This document shows positions 34,640 to 46,560 of a stretch of DNA of 64,000 nucleotides, one piece after another; position 1 is the stretch's first letter, and each line of letters starts with the position of its first letter. The stretch lies in NCBI RefSeq assembly GCF_033807715.1, contig NC_084599.1:14110625-14174624 (forward strand), in the 5' to 3' direction. The translations under genes were made by a program, and so were the position numbers. The notes beneath the pieces were generated by a model, which was not told where the DNA came from, searched no databases, and saw nothing but the letters and a program-made list of their open reading frames with translations. The stretch is from Cololabis saira (lineage: Eukaryota; Chordata; Actinopteri; Beloniformes; Belonidae).

Positions 34640-35366
34640 CACCTCTAAATGTATTATTTTCATAAGACAACAAACTTTAATGTATCAAATCAATTCAAGG
34701 CTTTAAAATGAAATGTTAATCATTTTAGTTTATTACAAATGCCAATATATATGCAAAACTCAAAGTTATCAGGTGAAAAAGTCAGACAGTATTCAACAGC
34801 AATTCAATAAACGTGACACTGAAGTTGAATGGAACGCTTTCATCACTCTGAAGTCCAAAAGCGACATTGGTTTCTGTGAAGAACATCCCATATTATCACC
34901 TTCTCAAAATTATGGCCTAAATAATGTTTTCAAGTTTTGTCAGTCCAGTACCATGGCAGGGTGTATTTCAGAATACGGAGTCATGTCACAGGGATGGAAA
35001 ATAATACATGGAGGAAGAGTGGTGTGGGGTTTGTCTCTTACAAGTAACTGAAAATGTTATCTACCGTGTGGAAATGCTTGAGAAACAATAAAAACATGCA
35101 GTCCCACCAAGAGTCTCTGGTTTCAGTATTGATGACTTATCATTTCAATCTTCTTCAAGAATTACAGAGGAAGAAACAAAGACACAAGTGACGTCTTGGA
35201 TGGGCCCCCTTTATCTAATACCATCTTTGCACCATTTGCACATCACCACAAAAACACGTACAACAGTATTCCAATCCAAATGAGGTTGAGAGCAGCAAAG
35301 TTTTACAGCTAAAACTATAGCACATCATTGCATCAGCCTTGAACATCATATGAGACTCTTAAAACT
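34640..35366. repeat. Duplicated segment, long copy
   Basis: Blocks of this segment recur at 38672-38994 with about 95% identity and internal deletions. Shared landmarks are CACCTCTAAAT..AT.ATTTTCATAAGAC, GGATGGAAAATAATAC.TGGA, GTGGAAATGCTTGAGAAACA and GGGCCCCCTTTATCTAATAC. The frame at 34713-35051 is open but not preserved in the second copy, so it is not called as a gene. Confidence 0.8.
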
Positions 35367-35369
35367 AAC

Positions 35370-36165
35370 AATTTAATAAGATAAATGTCTGCCATACTTG
35401 AGCAAGAAAATGCTTGTTACATGCTGTCTTCAGAAAAAGGTGGATAAAGACGGAAATAAAAGTTGGGGTCCAGCTTTATTTTAAAGGAATCAAGACAAAA
35501 ATCCTGATTATGCATCTTGGAATTGAATTGACGGGCTTTAGCAACCACATCAAGACAGTATCTTTGCCACCCTTTTATCACCTGAAAGAAATATCAACAG
35601 TCAGAGAGCTCTGTTTTTTTAACAAAGCTCATCCAGGCCTTCATCTCTAAGAGACTTGACTATTGTAACATTCTCATTTCTGTCTTTTTCAAAAAGACTG
35701 TTGGACTACTGGAAAGTATCACTGCTACCAAACAAGAACAAGATCAACTGAGAATATCACTTCTTTTCTTATAGCTATACCTAATGAATAGACTAAAACA
35801 TGCTGTTAGTTTACACATTTACCAGTAATATGGAGAAAATGCCTTTTTTTATCCCACTGTAGAATATAAACCAAGTAGAACTCTAAGATCTTTAGGGGGC
35901 ATTCAGCTGGTAGAACCTGGAGTCAGAACTCAGGAGGAAAATGCATTTTACTTTGCTGCACATGATGGGTTAAACTTCCCTTTGTCTTTAAATGCGCCGC
36001 AACTCTTGCACCAGTTAAGAGAGTTAAACTGAAGGCTGCTGTGCTCCTGTGCATTTGTTTGATTAAAGCTTCGGTTTCTGTTTCATTCCCTCCTGACTGC
36101 CAGTGCAGTAAAAAGAGTGGATATGTCTCCTCGCGCTCCGCGCAGGTCGAGATTTAATAACGTGA
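35370..36165. other. No supported gene
   Basis: The open frame at 35414-35650 reads ...LIMHLGIELTGFSNHIKTVSLPPFYHLKEISTVRELCFF. It recalls the C-terminal region of LINE ORFs (PS.YHLR.I..IR), so this may be a LINE fossil, with further decayed text to 35900. Nothing firmer can be said. Confidence 0.4.
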
Positions 36166-36169
36166 GTAG

Positions 36170-36817
36170 CTGTGTTCGAAATCATCCACTCGTTCACTCA
36201 CTCCCTACTCCCTACATAGTGTACACTACATAGTGCACTACATAGTGCACTACATAGGGGATGACCAGAGGAGATTTCGGACACTACAACGTAAATTTTT
36301 TTAACGTGTTTGCGTCAGTAAATGCGCCGGATGTACCTGTGGCGTAGCGGACCTAACATGCAACATGTAAACACTCCGAACAGCTCCGGGATCTGATACT
36401 TCTGTGTCAATAAATTGTTGAAAATGAATGGTGTAGAAGAGTGCTTTTGTCAACTACTGTTGTGTATTCCAATCCTCAGCTATAACTGCTCACGACATTG
36501 CACGAGCTAAAACGAGCTAAAACGGGAGGAGGCGGGGGAGCGCTCCCGCTCCTGCCTCCCCTGCCATTTTTTCTTCTTCTTTTTTCTTCTGCTCCTTCTT
36601 CTCCTCAGACAAAACATGACCGCATTGCATTGTGGTATACGGGAGTAAAAAGTAGGGTACATGGGTTGTACACTAACTTTTGCGGTGCATTGTGGGTATT
36701 TTATAGTGAACGAGGTAGTGGACGAAATGTAGTGTAGAGAATTCGAACAGCACTACAAAATGGCATGCACACTATGTAGTGCACTATATAGGAGATAGGG
36801 GGCGATTTCGAACACAG
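36170..36817. mobile_element. TIR element with CTGTGTTCGAAATC ends
   Basis: The left end CTGTGTTCGAAATCATCC is matched by GGCGATTTCGAACACAG at the right end. Internal CTACATAGTGCACTACATAG arrays near both ends give a long imperfect foldback. No TSD is resolved. The element is non-coding. Confidence 0.75.
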
Positions 36818-36829
36818 CAACTTGCTGTG

Positions 36830-37262
36830 TAGGCTACCTGTGCGTCTATAAATACCACCCGGTAGACTACATCCGGCCTCTTGAATCTTCTCGCTGTTAA
36901 CCTGACATACTTCGCGGGTTAATCGCTCCGTAGATCCGTGTTTTGGATCTATATTTTTTTCTGCAGGTTCGGGGAGGTAAGCTCAACTCTGGTTGGTGGT
37001 GTTTGACAGCCTGCCTGTGATTCTTGGTTGGAGCGCACGTTGTGCCCTCTAAGGCTGTGGTTGTCAAGCCATCTTACCTCTCCCTTTTTCGATCTGGAGG
37101 ATTCGAGCGCCCGTGTCTCGGGCTGGCTCGCTCCCAGGCCACACAAACGGTCTTGTTTGTGCTGAGCTGATTCCTCCACATGCTAGATGTCCCAGCCGCG
37201 TTCAGTGGTCCGCCCACTGCTCTCGTCTGTTGGTTCCTAGCCTGGCTTGGTAAGTATTTTTT
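36830..37262 (+). mobile_element. Leader of a DIRS-like retroelement with TATA box
   Basis: CTATAAATA at 36846-36854 is followed by a GC-moderate, non-coding leader. It runs up to the (CA)n-family insertion and resumes as DIRS-like coding sequence at about 37931. I infer the link from adjacency and orientation. Confidence 0.4.
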
Positions 37263-37683
37263 ACTTAAGTTTAAAAAAAAATATATATACATATATATAT
37301 ACACATACATATGCGTACACATACATAAATATACACATACAAACCCAGTGTTTTTTTTTTGTTTTTTTTTTTTTTGGGGGGTGGGGGGGGTGGAGTGGGG
37401 TGGTGGGGGTGACGACATCCACTGCCAATCCAGGAAGCAGGAACACACGGAAACACACGTCAGGCACTGGAAATCTGCAACAAAAAAACCACAAACAAAA
37501 CACGAAACCGGCACGGAGCCAACCAAAACATGAACAGCAATCGACCCAAATCTTGAGATCTGATCGCAGTCTGAGCTAAGCTACCGCTACCGCTACCTAA
37601 CCCCAAAAACTACAGAGCAAGCATGCAGGTGAACAAGCCAGTGTGTATGTCTATGCGTGTGTATGCGTGTATGTATATGATCA

Positions 37684-37731
<48 letters not shown>

Positions 37732-37930
37732 TGAGGTATGTGAGGTATGTGTGTGTGTAATAAACCAAACAAAGTTCCACCTGAAGTGTATCTATAGTGG
37801 AGGAGGGGGGGGAGCAACCCCGCCACCCACGAGACCAGAGGCCGACACGGAAGAACCCGGAACCCAGGCCACCGGCAACCCCACAGAGGGGAGAAGTAGG
37901 AGGGAGGCAACCCACCGCCTGCAAGGGTGA
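37262..37930 (-). repeat. (CA)n-centred repeat family, copy 2 (minus)
   Basis: In reverse orientation this segment shows the same ordered blocks as 14036-14560: CCAATCCAGGAAGCAGGAAC, CAGGCACTGGAAATCTGCAA, GAGCTAAGCTACCGCTACCG, CATGCAGGTGAACAAGCCAG, a (TG)n tract, TGAAGTGTATCTATAGTGG and GGCAACCCACCGCC. Its left end carries an ATATAC block and T/G runs shared with copy 3 but not with copy 1. Confidence 0.85.
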
Positions 37931-38670
37931 CACGAACGACGCTGCGCTCCAAGCCTTCGGGTTGATGACCAGAGAGCTTGGCCGCCTGTTGGTGTGGCTG
38001 GCGCAGGCACCCATGTCTGACGATTGCAGGCAGACACTACGGAAGCTTCCTGTAGTGCCGGGCCAATTGTTTGGGCCAGAGGCAGAACGGGCGTTGGAGT
38101 GCAGGAAGCAGTCGGGTCAGGCATCAGAGGCCTGGGGTCGTCGGACTACAAGCATGGGACCCCCAGCTCAGCACTCCAGGAGACGGGGCGCACAAGACCT
38201 GCGCCGCTCACATCCCCCGAGCCCCCCTCTGCAGCCCTTGCAGCACAGCCGGGTTGCTGGGGGTGGTGGGCGTCAGCCCAGGGGCGCACACTCTCCGTCT
38301 CGGCGGGTGCAGGGGCAACACCAGCGTCCCCCCAAACCCCCCAAATAATCCTCGAGGCACTCTATGAGGGCCTCGGGCCGGCGGTGGGCAGGTTTTCACA
38401 TCAGCACCTGGCTTATTGGGCAGCCCATTCTCAAGATGTATGGGTTTTGAAAACACTGTCCCAGGGCTACAGGTTGCAGTTCCGCCGCCGGCCCCCACCA
38501 CCCTCGGGGGTCAGGGGAACCTCAGTCAGAGACTCCGGCAGGGCCCTGTGTTTGTCACAAGAGATAGCCAAACTCTTGGACAAAAAATCCATCACAAGAG
38601 TTCACCCACGTAGTGTAGTCTCTGGGATGCCAACTCAACCATATGAGCTATTTGGCCCCCAAGATCACCT
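37931..38670 (+). mobile_element. DIRS-like retrotransposon fragment (gag C-terminus and start of pol)
   Basis: Plus-strand frames encode two recognisable parts. One, near 37945-38110, reads LVWLAQAPMSDDCRQTLRKL and PGQLFGPEAERAL, resembling the gag C-terminal region of DIRS1 elements. The other, near 38365-38640, reads WVLKTLSQGYRLQFRRRPP and LSQEIAKLLDKKSITRV, the stretch that precedes the reverse transcriptase in DIRS. A frameshift separates them, and the sequence breaks off at 38670 where the duplicated segment begins. The reverse-transcriptase core and tyrosine recombinase are absent. Confidence 0.7.
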
Positions 38671-38671
38671 C

Positions 38672-38994
38672 TAAATATATCATTTTCATAAGACGACAAA
38701 CTTTAATTTATCAAATGAATGGATGGAAAATAATACGTGGAGGAAGAGTGGTGCGGGGTTTGTCTCTTACAAGTAACTGAAAATGTTATCTACCGTGTGG
38801 AAATGCTTGAGAAACAATAAAAACATGCAGTCCCACCAAAACCCACTTGAGTCTCTGGTTTCAGTATTGATGACTTATCATTTCAATCTTCTTCAAGAAT
38901 TACAGAGGAAGAAACAAAGACACAAGTGACGTATTGGATGGGCCCCCTTTATCTAATACCATCTTTACAAGTCTTGAACATCTTATAAGACTTG
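38672..38994. repeat. Duplicated segment, short copy
   Basis: Corresponds to 34640-35366, less about 290 bases in one place and more at the right end. It carries a 10-base insertion, AAAACCCACT, near 38838. The left breakpoint joins the DIRS fragment at CACCTCTAAAT. Confidence 0.8.
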
Positions 38995-39070
38995 TGCGCA
39001 AGGCGGTGGCGGCTACGGGCAGAAAGGGGTGGCATGTGCCTGTGGTGGCCTGCAGCTCGGGGTGAATTTC

Positions 39071-39574
39071 TTTTTTTTTTTTAATATTTTTTAGCCCCGA
39101 TTTTTTTCCCATTATATCACTCAGTGCTCCTACCTAAGTCAGTCCTGGGCATTGCTCCATCTACCAACCCCGGGAGGGCCCTGCACTAAGCTCAGGTCTC
39201 CTCCTTAACCTGAGGAGTGAGCAGGCCGCATCTTTTCACCAGACAGGATGGGGCTTCTCCGGCTGGACGTAGCGCGTGGAAGGATCATGTTATTCCAGCC
39301 AGATCCTCCCAAACCCCATCTGGCGCCCCGGCTGGCCAGAGGGGGCATGTATAGCCCAGGACTGTGTGCATGTTTTTGTGAGGGTAGCTCACATTATCTA
39401 CCCAAGGGAACACGGGGAGAACATGCAAACTCCACACAGAAAGATCCTTTCACCAACCCCACCCAGGGTGTGGGAGCTGAAGTCATGGGGGAACTAACAC
39501 ACACTTCAGCGCCTACAGCGTCCCCGGCAGGAATCGAACCCTGTGAGACGGCTGCACTACCTGCTGCGCCACGT
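39071..39574 (-). mobile_element. Full-length tRNA-headed SINE with 14-bp TSD
   Basis: It reads on the minus strand. The head at 39574-39528 holds an A-box-like TGGCGCAGCAGG and the B box GGTTCGATTCC. The body contains GGAGTTTGCATGTTCTCCC and CCTGGGCTATACATGCCCCC. The tail is an A-run (the T-run at 39071-39083). TCGGGGTGAATTTC flanks it exactly (39057-39070 and 39575-39588). RNA polymerase III transcription from the head is inferred from the boxes. Confidence 0.92.
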
Positions 39575-39589
39575 TCGGGGTGAATTTCA

Positions 39590-41110
39590 GCCCTTCGTGA
39601 GTCTCCCTGCAGCAAGGCTGCAGGGAGACAGGGGGATCCTGGCTGTGGAGGTGCGCACCGGCAGCTTGGGCCCTAATGTTTGTCTGCAGGAGGGGGAGGC
39701 TTTTACCCCTTTGACCTCACTCCTTCCTCCATCCCAAATAAAAATAAAATACAATTAAATTAGAAAAAAAAATTTTTTAGCAAGGAACGCTGCGGATGCT
39801 AGGACCTTCCACCCTGTACGCCACATATTTCTCTTTTAATGTACTGACACACACATTCCCAAATAAACACAGCCAGGTACTTAAAACTAGGAAATTAGTT
39901 ATATTTGACTGTCATGGAGGAGGACTGGCTGTTGATCGGGGGGTATTTGGGCCTTATTTTGTCTGGTGGGTCCTGGGGTTCCCTCGGGGACCTGGGCTGT
40001 TGGTGTGTGTGTGCCTGTGGTGGGGACCTCAGGGGGCTGGGGCAGGCCTCTGGTGGTGCTTGGGATGGTCCTAGGGGTTTTTTGGGTAGGGTGGTCTGTT
40101 GGCTTGCTGTCCGCTGGTGCCTCCTGGTGTGTAGGGGTTGCTCTGCGGCTGTCTAGTGATGCCTCTTGTTCGCAGGTTGTCCCCTCTTGTTGGAGCCACC
40201 ACTGTGTTGGGTGCAGGCAGTGTCCTATGCCCGTATGTCCTGGTCTTTCTGCCGGTCGGGGTGCAGGCCCTTACAGGAGTGTCGGCCCCGGGGCTGCAGG
40301 TGTATCTACACTGGTCTCCCTGCAGGTGGTCATGTGGCCTGAGAGGATCCGTGGCAGCCATGAAAGATGGTGGTTGTGTTGGTGGTGATGATGATGATAA
40401 TTACCCTTGTTGTTGTTTTGTGGTACTATAACTGATTATAGAATCAGCGATGATGATAGTAGGATTGTTATATTTGTTATTATTGACCTCATGGTTGTAG
40501 TTGCTGTAGATGTCTGTTCTGTCACTGTAATTATTATCATTATTTTTTATCAGTCTTGTCCTTGTTTCACATCGGTGATTTTAGTTCTCTCTGTCAGAAT
40601 ATGGACTCCAAAAGTTAATAAAATATGTCAGATCAGCATACTTGCAAACCAGAATTTCAGTGCCCCTGCAGAAAATCTCCCGGTGCCAACATTCTCACAA
40701 ATTTGTCCCAATTTCCACCCGGACAACAATATTGCTAATCCATCTTTCACTGGGCGTAGTTTCCAGCCGGACAAAATGAAAAAAGAATTTGATTTCCAGG
40801 ACAACTAGAGGGGGAAGGGGTATGTTGCCTGCAAATTTTGAAGACTTCTACATTGAACACGGTGGTCGAATGGCTATAATAACACACAAAGGGTCAAAGT
40901 CTGTGACAGTTATATGCAATGTATGCCTTTTTGGTTTTCAATTATAGCACCATCTTTTGCTTGGTGCTGTGGACAGCTATTGGATTTGTTACTAATAAAT
41001 AAAGAATGTAAAATTCAAGTATTGAATTTTTCTTTTTGTGTGTGTGTGTGTGTGATGTGTGTGTGATGTGTGTGTGTGTGTGTGTGATGCATGTGACATC
41101 AACCAAATGA
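39590..41110. other. Intergenic, partly G-rich, no supported gene
   Basis: At 39900-40200 the plus strand is G/T-rich (GGGGTTCCCTCGGGG and similar) with low-complexity frames. It resembles the G-rich block at 12735 in style but not in detail. A (TG)n tract with TGATG interruptions lies at 41036-41090. Confidence 0.45.
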
Positions 41111-41662
41111 TGGTACTAATCACTAGGGTTGTCCCGATCAGGATTTTTTAGCTCCCGATCCGATCCAGATCACTTGAGTTTGAGTATCTGCCGATCCCGC
41201 TTTTTCCCGATCCGATCACTTTTTTTGGCTCCCGATACAATTCCGATACTTTTTCCCAATCAGATACATTTTGGCAATGAATTAAGTTAAAAAAAAAAAA
41301 AAAAGAGGACTAAAACTCAAATTGTCCCAAGTTTCTTTTATTGTCCATTCTCTCCAACATGGACATATATTTCTTTTCCCTGACTGCATCATTGGATTAA
41401 AACAAAGCTTATCAACACTGGTGCAACAAAATGTATGAACATTAAATTGTAAACTAAAACAAAAAGTGCCGAATAGTGCAATAACAAAAATAAATAAATT
41501 TCACTTCAAAAGGAGGTTTTGGCTTAACCTTACAGTAGTTCATAATTCTCAACAGCATGAAATGAATAGCAGCAGCTATTCATTGCGGCTGTTATAGTTT
41601 TCTGTCACTGTGTTGTACGCACAGCGTAGGAACCAAGTGTGGTTGTTCAGAGACGGATGCTT

Positions 41663-42171
41663 TAAGCCTGAATTAAGGTTCTGCGCTACACCAACGCAGA
41701 GCACACGCCGTCACCGTGACGCCGTCGTGAACCCTTCGGACTTCTCTGTCACTCCATTTCACCGTGGTGCAATACCCCCCGCGAGCGCTAAGGGGGTGCG
41801 TACTTTTCCTGAATGGTTTATCTGACTTTTCCTGTCACAGTGAATCAAAGAGATAAGGACAACTATTGTGCAAAAAAACAAAACAAAAAAAATCACACAC
41901 ACACGAAGAAAAGAGCGCTGAAATTTCATGACTGCTTCACAAACCGGAACCGGAAATGCGTTGCTACCAAGCAAACCAATCACAGCCCTCTTCGTCTGCG
42001 TTGGTCTGCGACCTCTTGACGCGTAGTTACAATTTTTGGGAGGTGCGCGTCAGGCACGGCGTGGCGTGCGCCGTGGGGTGCAACCTGCGGCGCAACCTGC
42101 GGCGCAACCTGCGGCGCTACCTGCGGCGCACGCTCTGCGTTGATTTAATGCAGAACCATAATCCAGCCTTT
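41663..42171. mobile_element. AAGCC-type foldback MITE, copy 3, expanded
   Basis: The left arm is AAGCCTGAATTAAGGTTCTG and the right arm is CAGAACCATAATCCAGCCTT. At about 510 bases this copy is far longer than copies 1 and 2 (about 110-135). The centre includes a CTGCGGCGCAAC tandem array (42085-42130) and unrelated sequence. Confidence 0.78.
42085..42130. repeat. 12-bp tandem array (CTGCGGCGCAAC)
   Basis: Four near-identical units inside the right arm of the expanded foldback MITE. Confidence 0.85.
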
Positions 42172-42571
42172 AGACCGTAACGTCAGCCCGCAAAATAGCA
42201 GTCCGTCATCTCTGTGTTGTGTTGTCACCGAGAGTCAATAAAGTGGACCAAAAGATGATTAACGAGTGACGGATAATCATTTACATAACACTAAAGTCAC
42301 TTTTCTCCGACAGCTTTTCTTTCTTTTTAAAACTTTCAGACATTGTCTCCATTTATCTGAGCGTAGGCTAGCTATTGTTTTTCTGTTGTCTTTCTGTTAG
42401 CCACGCTTCTTTCCCTCCAGCACAAACGTCTCTTCCAGCTGCCGGCGCTGCCCAAAAGCAATATCTTATAATAAACACACATCTACTGTCTGTATTGTTA
42501 AATACAGCTGTTAAATAAGATTATAAAACAATGTAATAGTTAATATATATTAAAAACATTAACTAGGTATG

Positions 42572-43452
42572 TGTTATGGATTTCTTTTCTGAACCCAAGC
42601 GCACGACACCAGACAGGGTTAAACTTTGGCCAAAAACACGGCGTAGTTTAATTTGTAAAACACAAAGAAACTCCCACAGGGAGTCCACAGAGAGATGTAC
42701 AAAAAACTCCTTAGCCTACTCACGGGGAACTCCAAAATCATAAGGCACAGAGCAACAAACAAACAAGACAAACTCGCCTCGAGCTACTGGCAGCCCCGCT
42801 CTTTAAAAGCGGACCTATTATGAAAAACATGTTTTTTCTTGCTTTAACATATATAAAGTGGTCTCCCCTCAGCCTGCCAACTCAGAGAAGGAGGAAAGCA
42901 ACCAAATTCTGCAGTGTCTGTACAGCCGCCCAGATGAGCCGTCCAGTGTGATGTGGATCTACGAGCCGTTCAGATTCTGCTCCCATCGTTACGTAACCAA
43001 AATGCAATTTACATCAGTTGGCCTCCGATGCGTGAAACCACGCCCACAACTAACTCTGCCGGCCGGTGGTTCCGCCATTTTTTCGTGGCGGTGTATCGCA
43101 TCATTCAGGCAGCCAATCAGCACAGACCCTCATTATCATAACCTCCCCGCCCACTCAGAATCCCGCATAGATAATGAGGTTAGAGACTGGGATGATAAAG
43201 ACATGGCTCAGAGGCTGAATTTCTTATTTAGCAAAAAAAAATCAAAAGCTTGTTTTTAAGACATTCAAAGCCTGTTTAAAATAGGTATTAGATGCCATAA
43301 TAGGTCCCCTTTAACTTCTGCCATAGATGAGCTGACGAGCTGCAGCTGTGGCTCAGAGCGCTAGCGCCCGGCTCGTCCTCGCCACCGCGCCAACTCCGCG
43401 CTCCCAGCGCGACCGGGTTGCAGAGGAAAGCCCAGCTGGCTGAGCCCTAACA
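42572..43452. mobile_element. Solo LTR with 5-bp TSD, interrupted by a MITE
   Basis: It begins TGTTATGG and ends CCCTAACA, i.e. TG...CA with short inverted ends. GTATG flanks both sides (42567-42571 and 43453-43457). Without the MITE at 42807-43310 it is about 370 bases. No internal retroviral-type coding sequence remains, as expected after LTR-LTR recombination. The family is unknown. Confidence 0.82.
42807..43310. mobile_element. piggyBac-like MITE inside the solo LTR
   Basis: The left end is AAGCGGACCTATTATG. The right end read on the minus strand is AGGGGACCTATTATGG. TTAA flanks both sides (42803-42806 and 43311-43314), the piggyBac target. The 504-base interior is non-coding. This TIR type is widespread in fish. 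Confidence 0.87.
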
Positions 43453-43549
43453 GTATGTCAAGATACTTTTTTGGCTGATACCGATGTTTTGAAAATTACG
43501 TGATCGGGCCCGATTGACCTGAACGATCGGGACTACACTACTAATCACT

Positions 43550-45075
43550 AATATATGCATACAGTTGATAAAGTAATAAATACAAGAGAAGTAGCAGTGG
43601 ATGTGGCAGATAGATGTTTCAGCTGGAGCTGTGAGGGAGGGAAAAAAAGGAAAAACTAAAGGGTAGATTTCTGGATATAAGAGCATATGCAGTTGGTTGG
43701 ACTGGAAGATGCAGAAGACAGGCTAAGGTGGAAACAGGTGGGTCGCTGTAGAAACCGCTAAAGAGAAAAACTGAAAGAAAATCAGAGGAAGGTGACAAAA
43801 TCGTCAGTTTTTCAAAATGAGTTCAAAATGAGTCATATCAGTGCTTTGAGCGACTTCATGCCATGAAATTGGCAAGACAATATAATCAAACTGACACAAA
43901 CAAAGATGTTAAAGAGGTTTGATGTTCATCATCTACGTTCTGTTGATAATACAAGGAGCCTTTAAAGGAGCCAAGCTCACTCATAAATCAAGATAAATCA
44001 CTCATTTCGCTGATAATATAATGTATTTCAATTTCCTGTCATTGAACTTTGCAATGTTCCCTCTATGTGACAATAACAAAGGACTGCTGTAGTAAATATA
44101 GTAATAGCATGGTTATTTTGGCCAAAAAAATGCATTAGGTAAAGGTGTTTATTAATAATGTTTTTCAGATATTTCCTGTCACCATTGTACTCATCCAGTT
44201 TGAAGATATGGATACATTCAAATGTTTCAAAATGTTTTTATGTTTTTTTGGATTTACCTGCCAGTAACATGGAACAATAACGACTTCTAGCCAGAGAGCA
44301 AGAGGTGTGCTGGAGATGACCCAATCTGTCCTTGGGGAAAAGGCGGAGTACACCCTGGACAGATTGGCTGATTAGATTCTCACATACGGTTCATAATTTT
44401 CTGATGTCTGCAGTTGAATGTTACACTGGCAGGCATTCGTATGTGATAACAAGGCCGCCCACATGCATGGTGTGGTTGGCTGGTCGCAGGCAGTGTAGCC
44501 TGAGATGGAATTATGTGGTGTGCAGCAATATGAAAAACAGCGAAGAGGTGGTGCAAGTTCAAAAAAGAGGTGCAATTAGTTTCAGAACACCCTGTTTGGA
44601 GGTCACATGAGTTGGAGCCATCCTGTTTGCGGATATTGCCAATAAATTTATAGAATACCGCTTAATATTAGATGGAAATTAATACTAATATTATATTTTT
44701 AAAAGTAACCTAGTTTTAATGTCATCGTTTTTTTATTAGAAACTACATCTTGTTTAATTTTTGCTCTCAATTACATTAACTTTATTTTGGAAATCAAAAC
44801 ATGAATATGCTTTCAGTTTCAAGCTCAGCTAAAAATAAATCCTGCCATTGCCCTTTTATGACCTTTATGTCCTTTTATTTATGCAAATGTAGCCTAAAGT
44901 TTCATGCAGATATGCATCCTCCTTTATTTATTTATTTATTTCAAATGGGGTTTCAGATCTAACTGATAACAGTTCAGGTCACAACAGTTAAGGGAAAGCA
45001 TCTCAGTCTGCAGAGTTCCCCCGTAGCCACAAACAACTTTTGATTTGTTTTATTTTATTTTTTGCCTGCTTCTTC
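43550..45075. other. Intergenic sequence
   Basis: Only a weak SINE-like stretch near 44295-44370 (CAGAGAGCAAGAGG...CACCCTGGACAGATTGG) can be pointed out. No gene is supported. Confidence 0.4.
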
Positions 45076-45079
45076 ATTT

Positions 45080-45345
45080 CCAGGGTCACAGTGGTCTGCT
45101 GCAGCCTATTCCAGCCATTTTTGGACTAAAAGTGTCCTTGTCCTTCCCAAGGCCACATAGAGACAAACAACCAGATGCTCATATCATCAATTTAGAATCA
45201 CTTATTAGCCCAACATGCATGTTTTTCGACTGTGGGAAGAGTAGCAGCAGAAAACCCACCCAAGCACGAGGAGAATATGCAAACTCTATTTGTAGATTCT
45301 TTCACTGTAAACGGGGACAAATTCGACGGCCTTCTGCAAAAACAA
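45080..45345 (-). mobile_element. tRNA-headed SINE, decayed copy (minus)
   Basis: In minus orientation it shows the block GAGTTTGCATATTCTCCTCG, then the TGTGGAAGA/CATGCATG region and GGAATAGGCTGCAGC near the 3' end. This is the order of the family core. The tRNA-like head is not readable. Confidence 0.5.
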
Positions 45346-46149
45346 AATCCTTGTTGCAGGACATCTTATGAAATCTTCTTCTATGTTTGTGCGATGGTGC
45401 TCAAAGCTCCAGTAAGCGAAGAGCGGAGGACTGAGAGCTGCAGCTCTTGCTGTTTTTAGAGACAGCAGGACTGTTTCAGTGGAATGATGACTTTTAAAGC
45501 TGAACTGATTTGGATCAAGGAGGTCATTTTTTATGAGAGGAGTCATGCTGACCTGAACGGATCAAGAGCTAAGTGATAAAGAAATACTCACACTCTGCAG
45601 CAACATGCAACAGAGTCTCACTGGAAGAAGTGATAGTGTTGATACTCATGTCTGCTATCAGGTTCTGTTTGTAACAGTCAAGTCAATAAGATTTTCTGGT
45701 TTATTTCTTGCTGTTTTTTTCTTTCCTCATTGTCATTACTAAATCTCTTCTGTTATCTGGTCTTTTTACTTCCCATACAAATACCCATTCACAGCTCTAT
45801 ACCTGAACACTTTTATCTAAAAAAATGTTATAAACTGTATCAGCACTTTAAAATGTGCACAGGAAATCTATTTTCTTGGTTCAATGACCACACCACGTTA
45901 TAGATTATCATAAAGTGAAGAGGGATGGAAGGAGGATAAAGGAAACAGGTCAATAAATCATATGAAAGTTCTATTTCACGCATGATTGAAGCCCAGTATT
46001 GATGTTTAAAAAGCTAATGTAAAAAGTCAAGCCAGGAGACTCCAGGGTGTCATTAGGAAGACACAGTTGCTTTGAAAGGCATTGGAAATGCAGGTCGACC
46101 TGTTCAAGCAGATGGTTTTCCCAGTTGAGACTGAACAGTCGACAATAAG

Positions 46150-46560
46150 CAAAAATACTGTGACGTAGTCCCCAATGATGAAGAAGCTCCTTATTATTGA
46201 GCTCACTGTCCCTTTGGATGAAGGTATACCAGCAGCAGACCAGTTTAAGATGCTCGGATCACCAAACTGGCAACAAAGTGTAGGGGGGCTGGCTGGTCTG
46301 CATCTATTCAGCCAGGACAGGTGGGATGCAGGGGGTTTGTTAGGAAGCAACAGTCCAACTTATGAGTGCAGTTTAGGATACAGGGGCAAGGTAACTGTGG
46401 GGCTACTGAGGAATAAGCAGAAGACACAGAGAAGGCACATTATGGTATGTGATGATGGAGGATGAATGGCACATGAGGTTGAACACCCACATCAAGCCAG
46501 CTGCAGTGGGTGGTGTGGAGACAACTCAGTTCTGCCACTTCCCCACCCCCAGGAAGATGC
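46150..46560 (+). mobile_element. Retroelement fragment (IELTVP motif region)
   Basis: The plus-strand frame at 46175 reads KLLIIELTVPLDEGIPAADQ. It resembles the conserved ELTVPWE...EAAYERK region found near the end of a reverse-transcriptase polyprotein in fish retroelements. Later text, RSLLRNKQKTQRRHIM-like, is weak. The family is uncertain. Confidence 0.4.

Larger units (their letters stand above)
41124..43540. mobile_element. hAT-type element with exact 8-bp TSD, hosting nested insertions
   Basis: The left end is TAGGGTTGTCCCGATC and the right end is GATCGGGACTACACTA. CTAATCAC flanks both sides exactly (41116-41123 and 43541-43548). The outer parts carry repeated CCGATCCGATC and CCCGATAC blocks. 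Within lie a foldback MITE (41663-42171) and a solo LTR (42572-43452). No hAT transposase is left, so it is non-autonomous. The span without inserts would be about 1.0 kb. Confidence 0.92.

Noticed and set aside
34713..35051. 112-codon frame as a gene
   Set aside because: It lies in the duplicated segment and is destroyed by a deletion in the second copy. No family resemblance.
39528..39574. A true tRNA gene
   Set aside because: The A and B boxes belong to a SINE head. The 3' half of a tRNA cloverleaf is absent, and the element has an A-tail and TSD.
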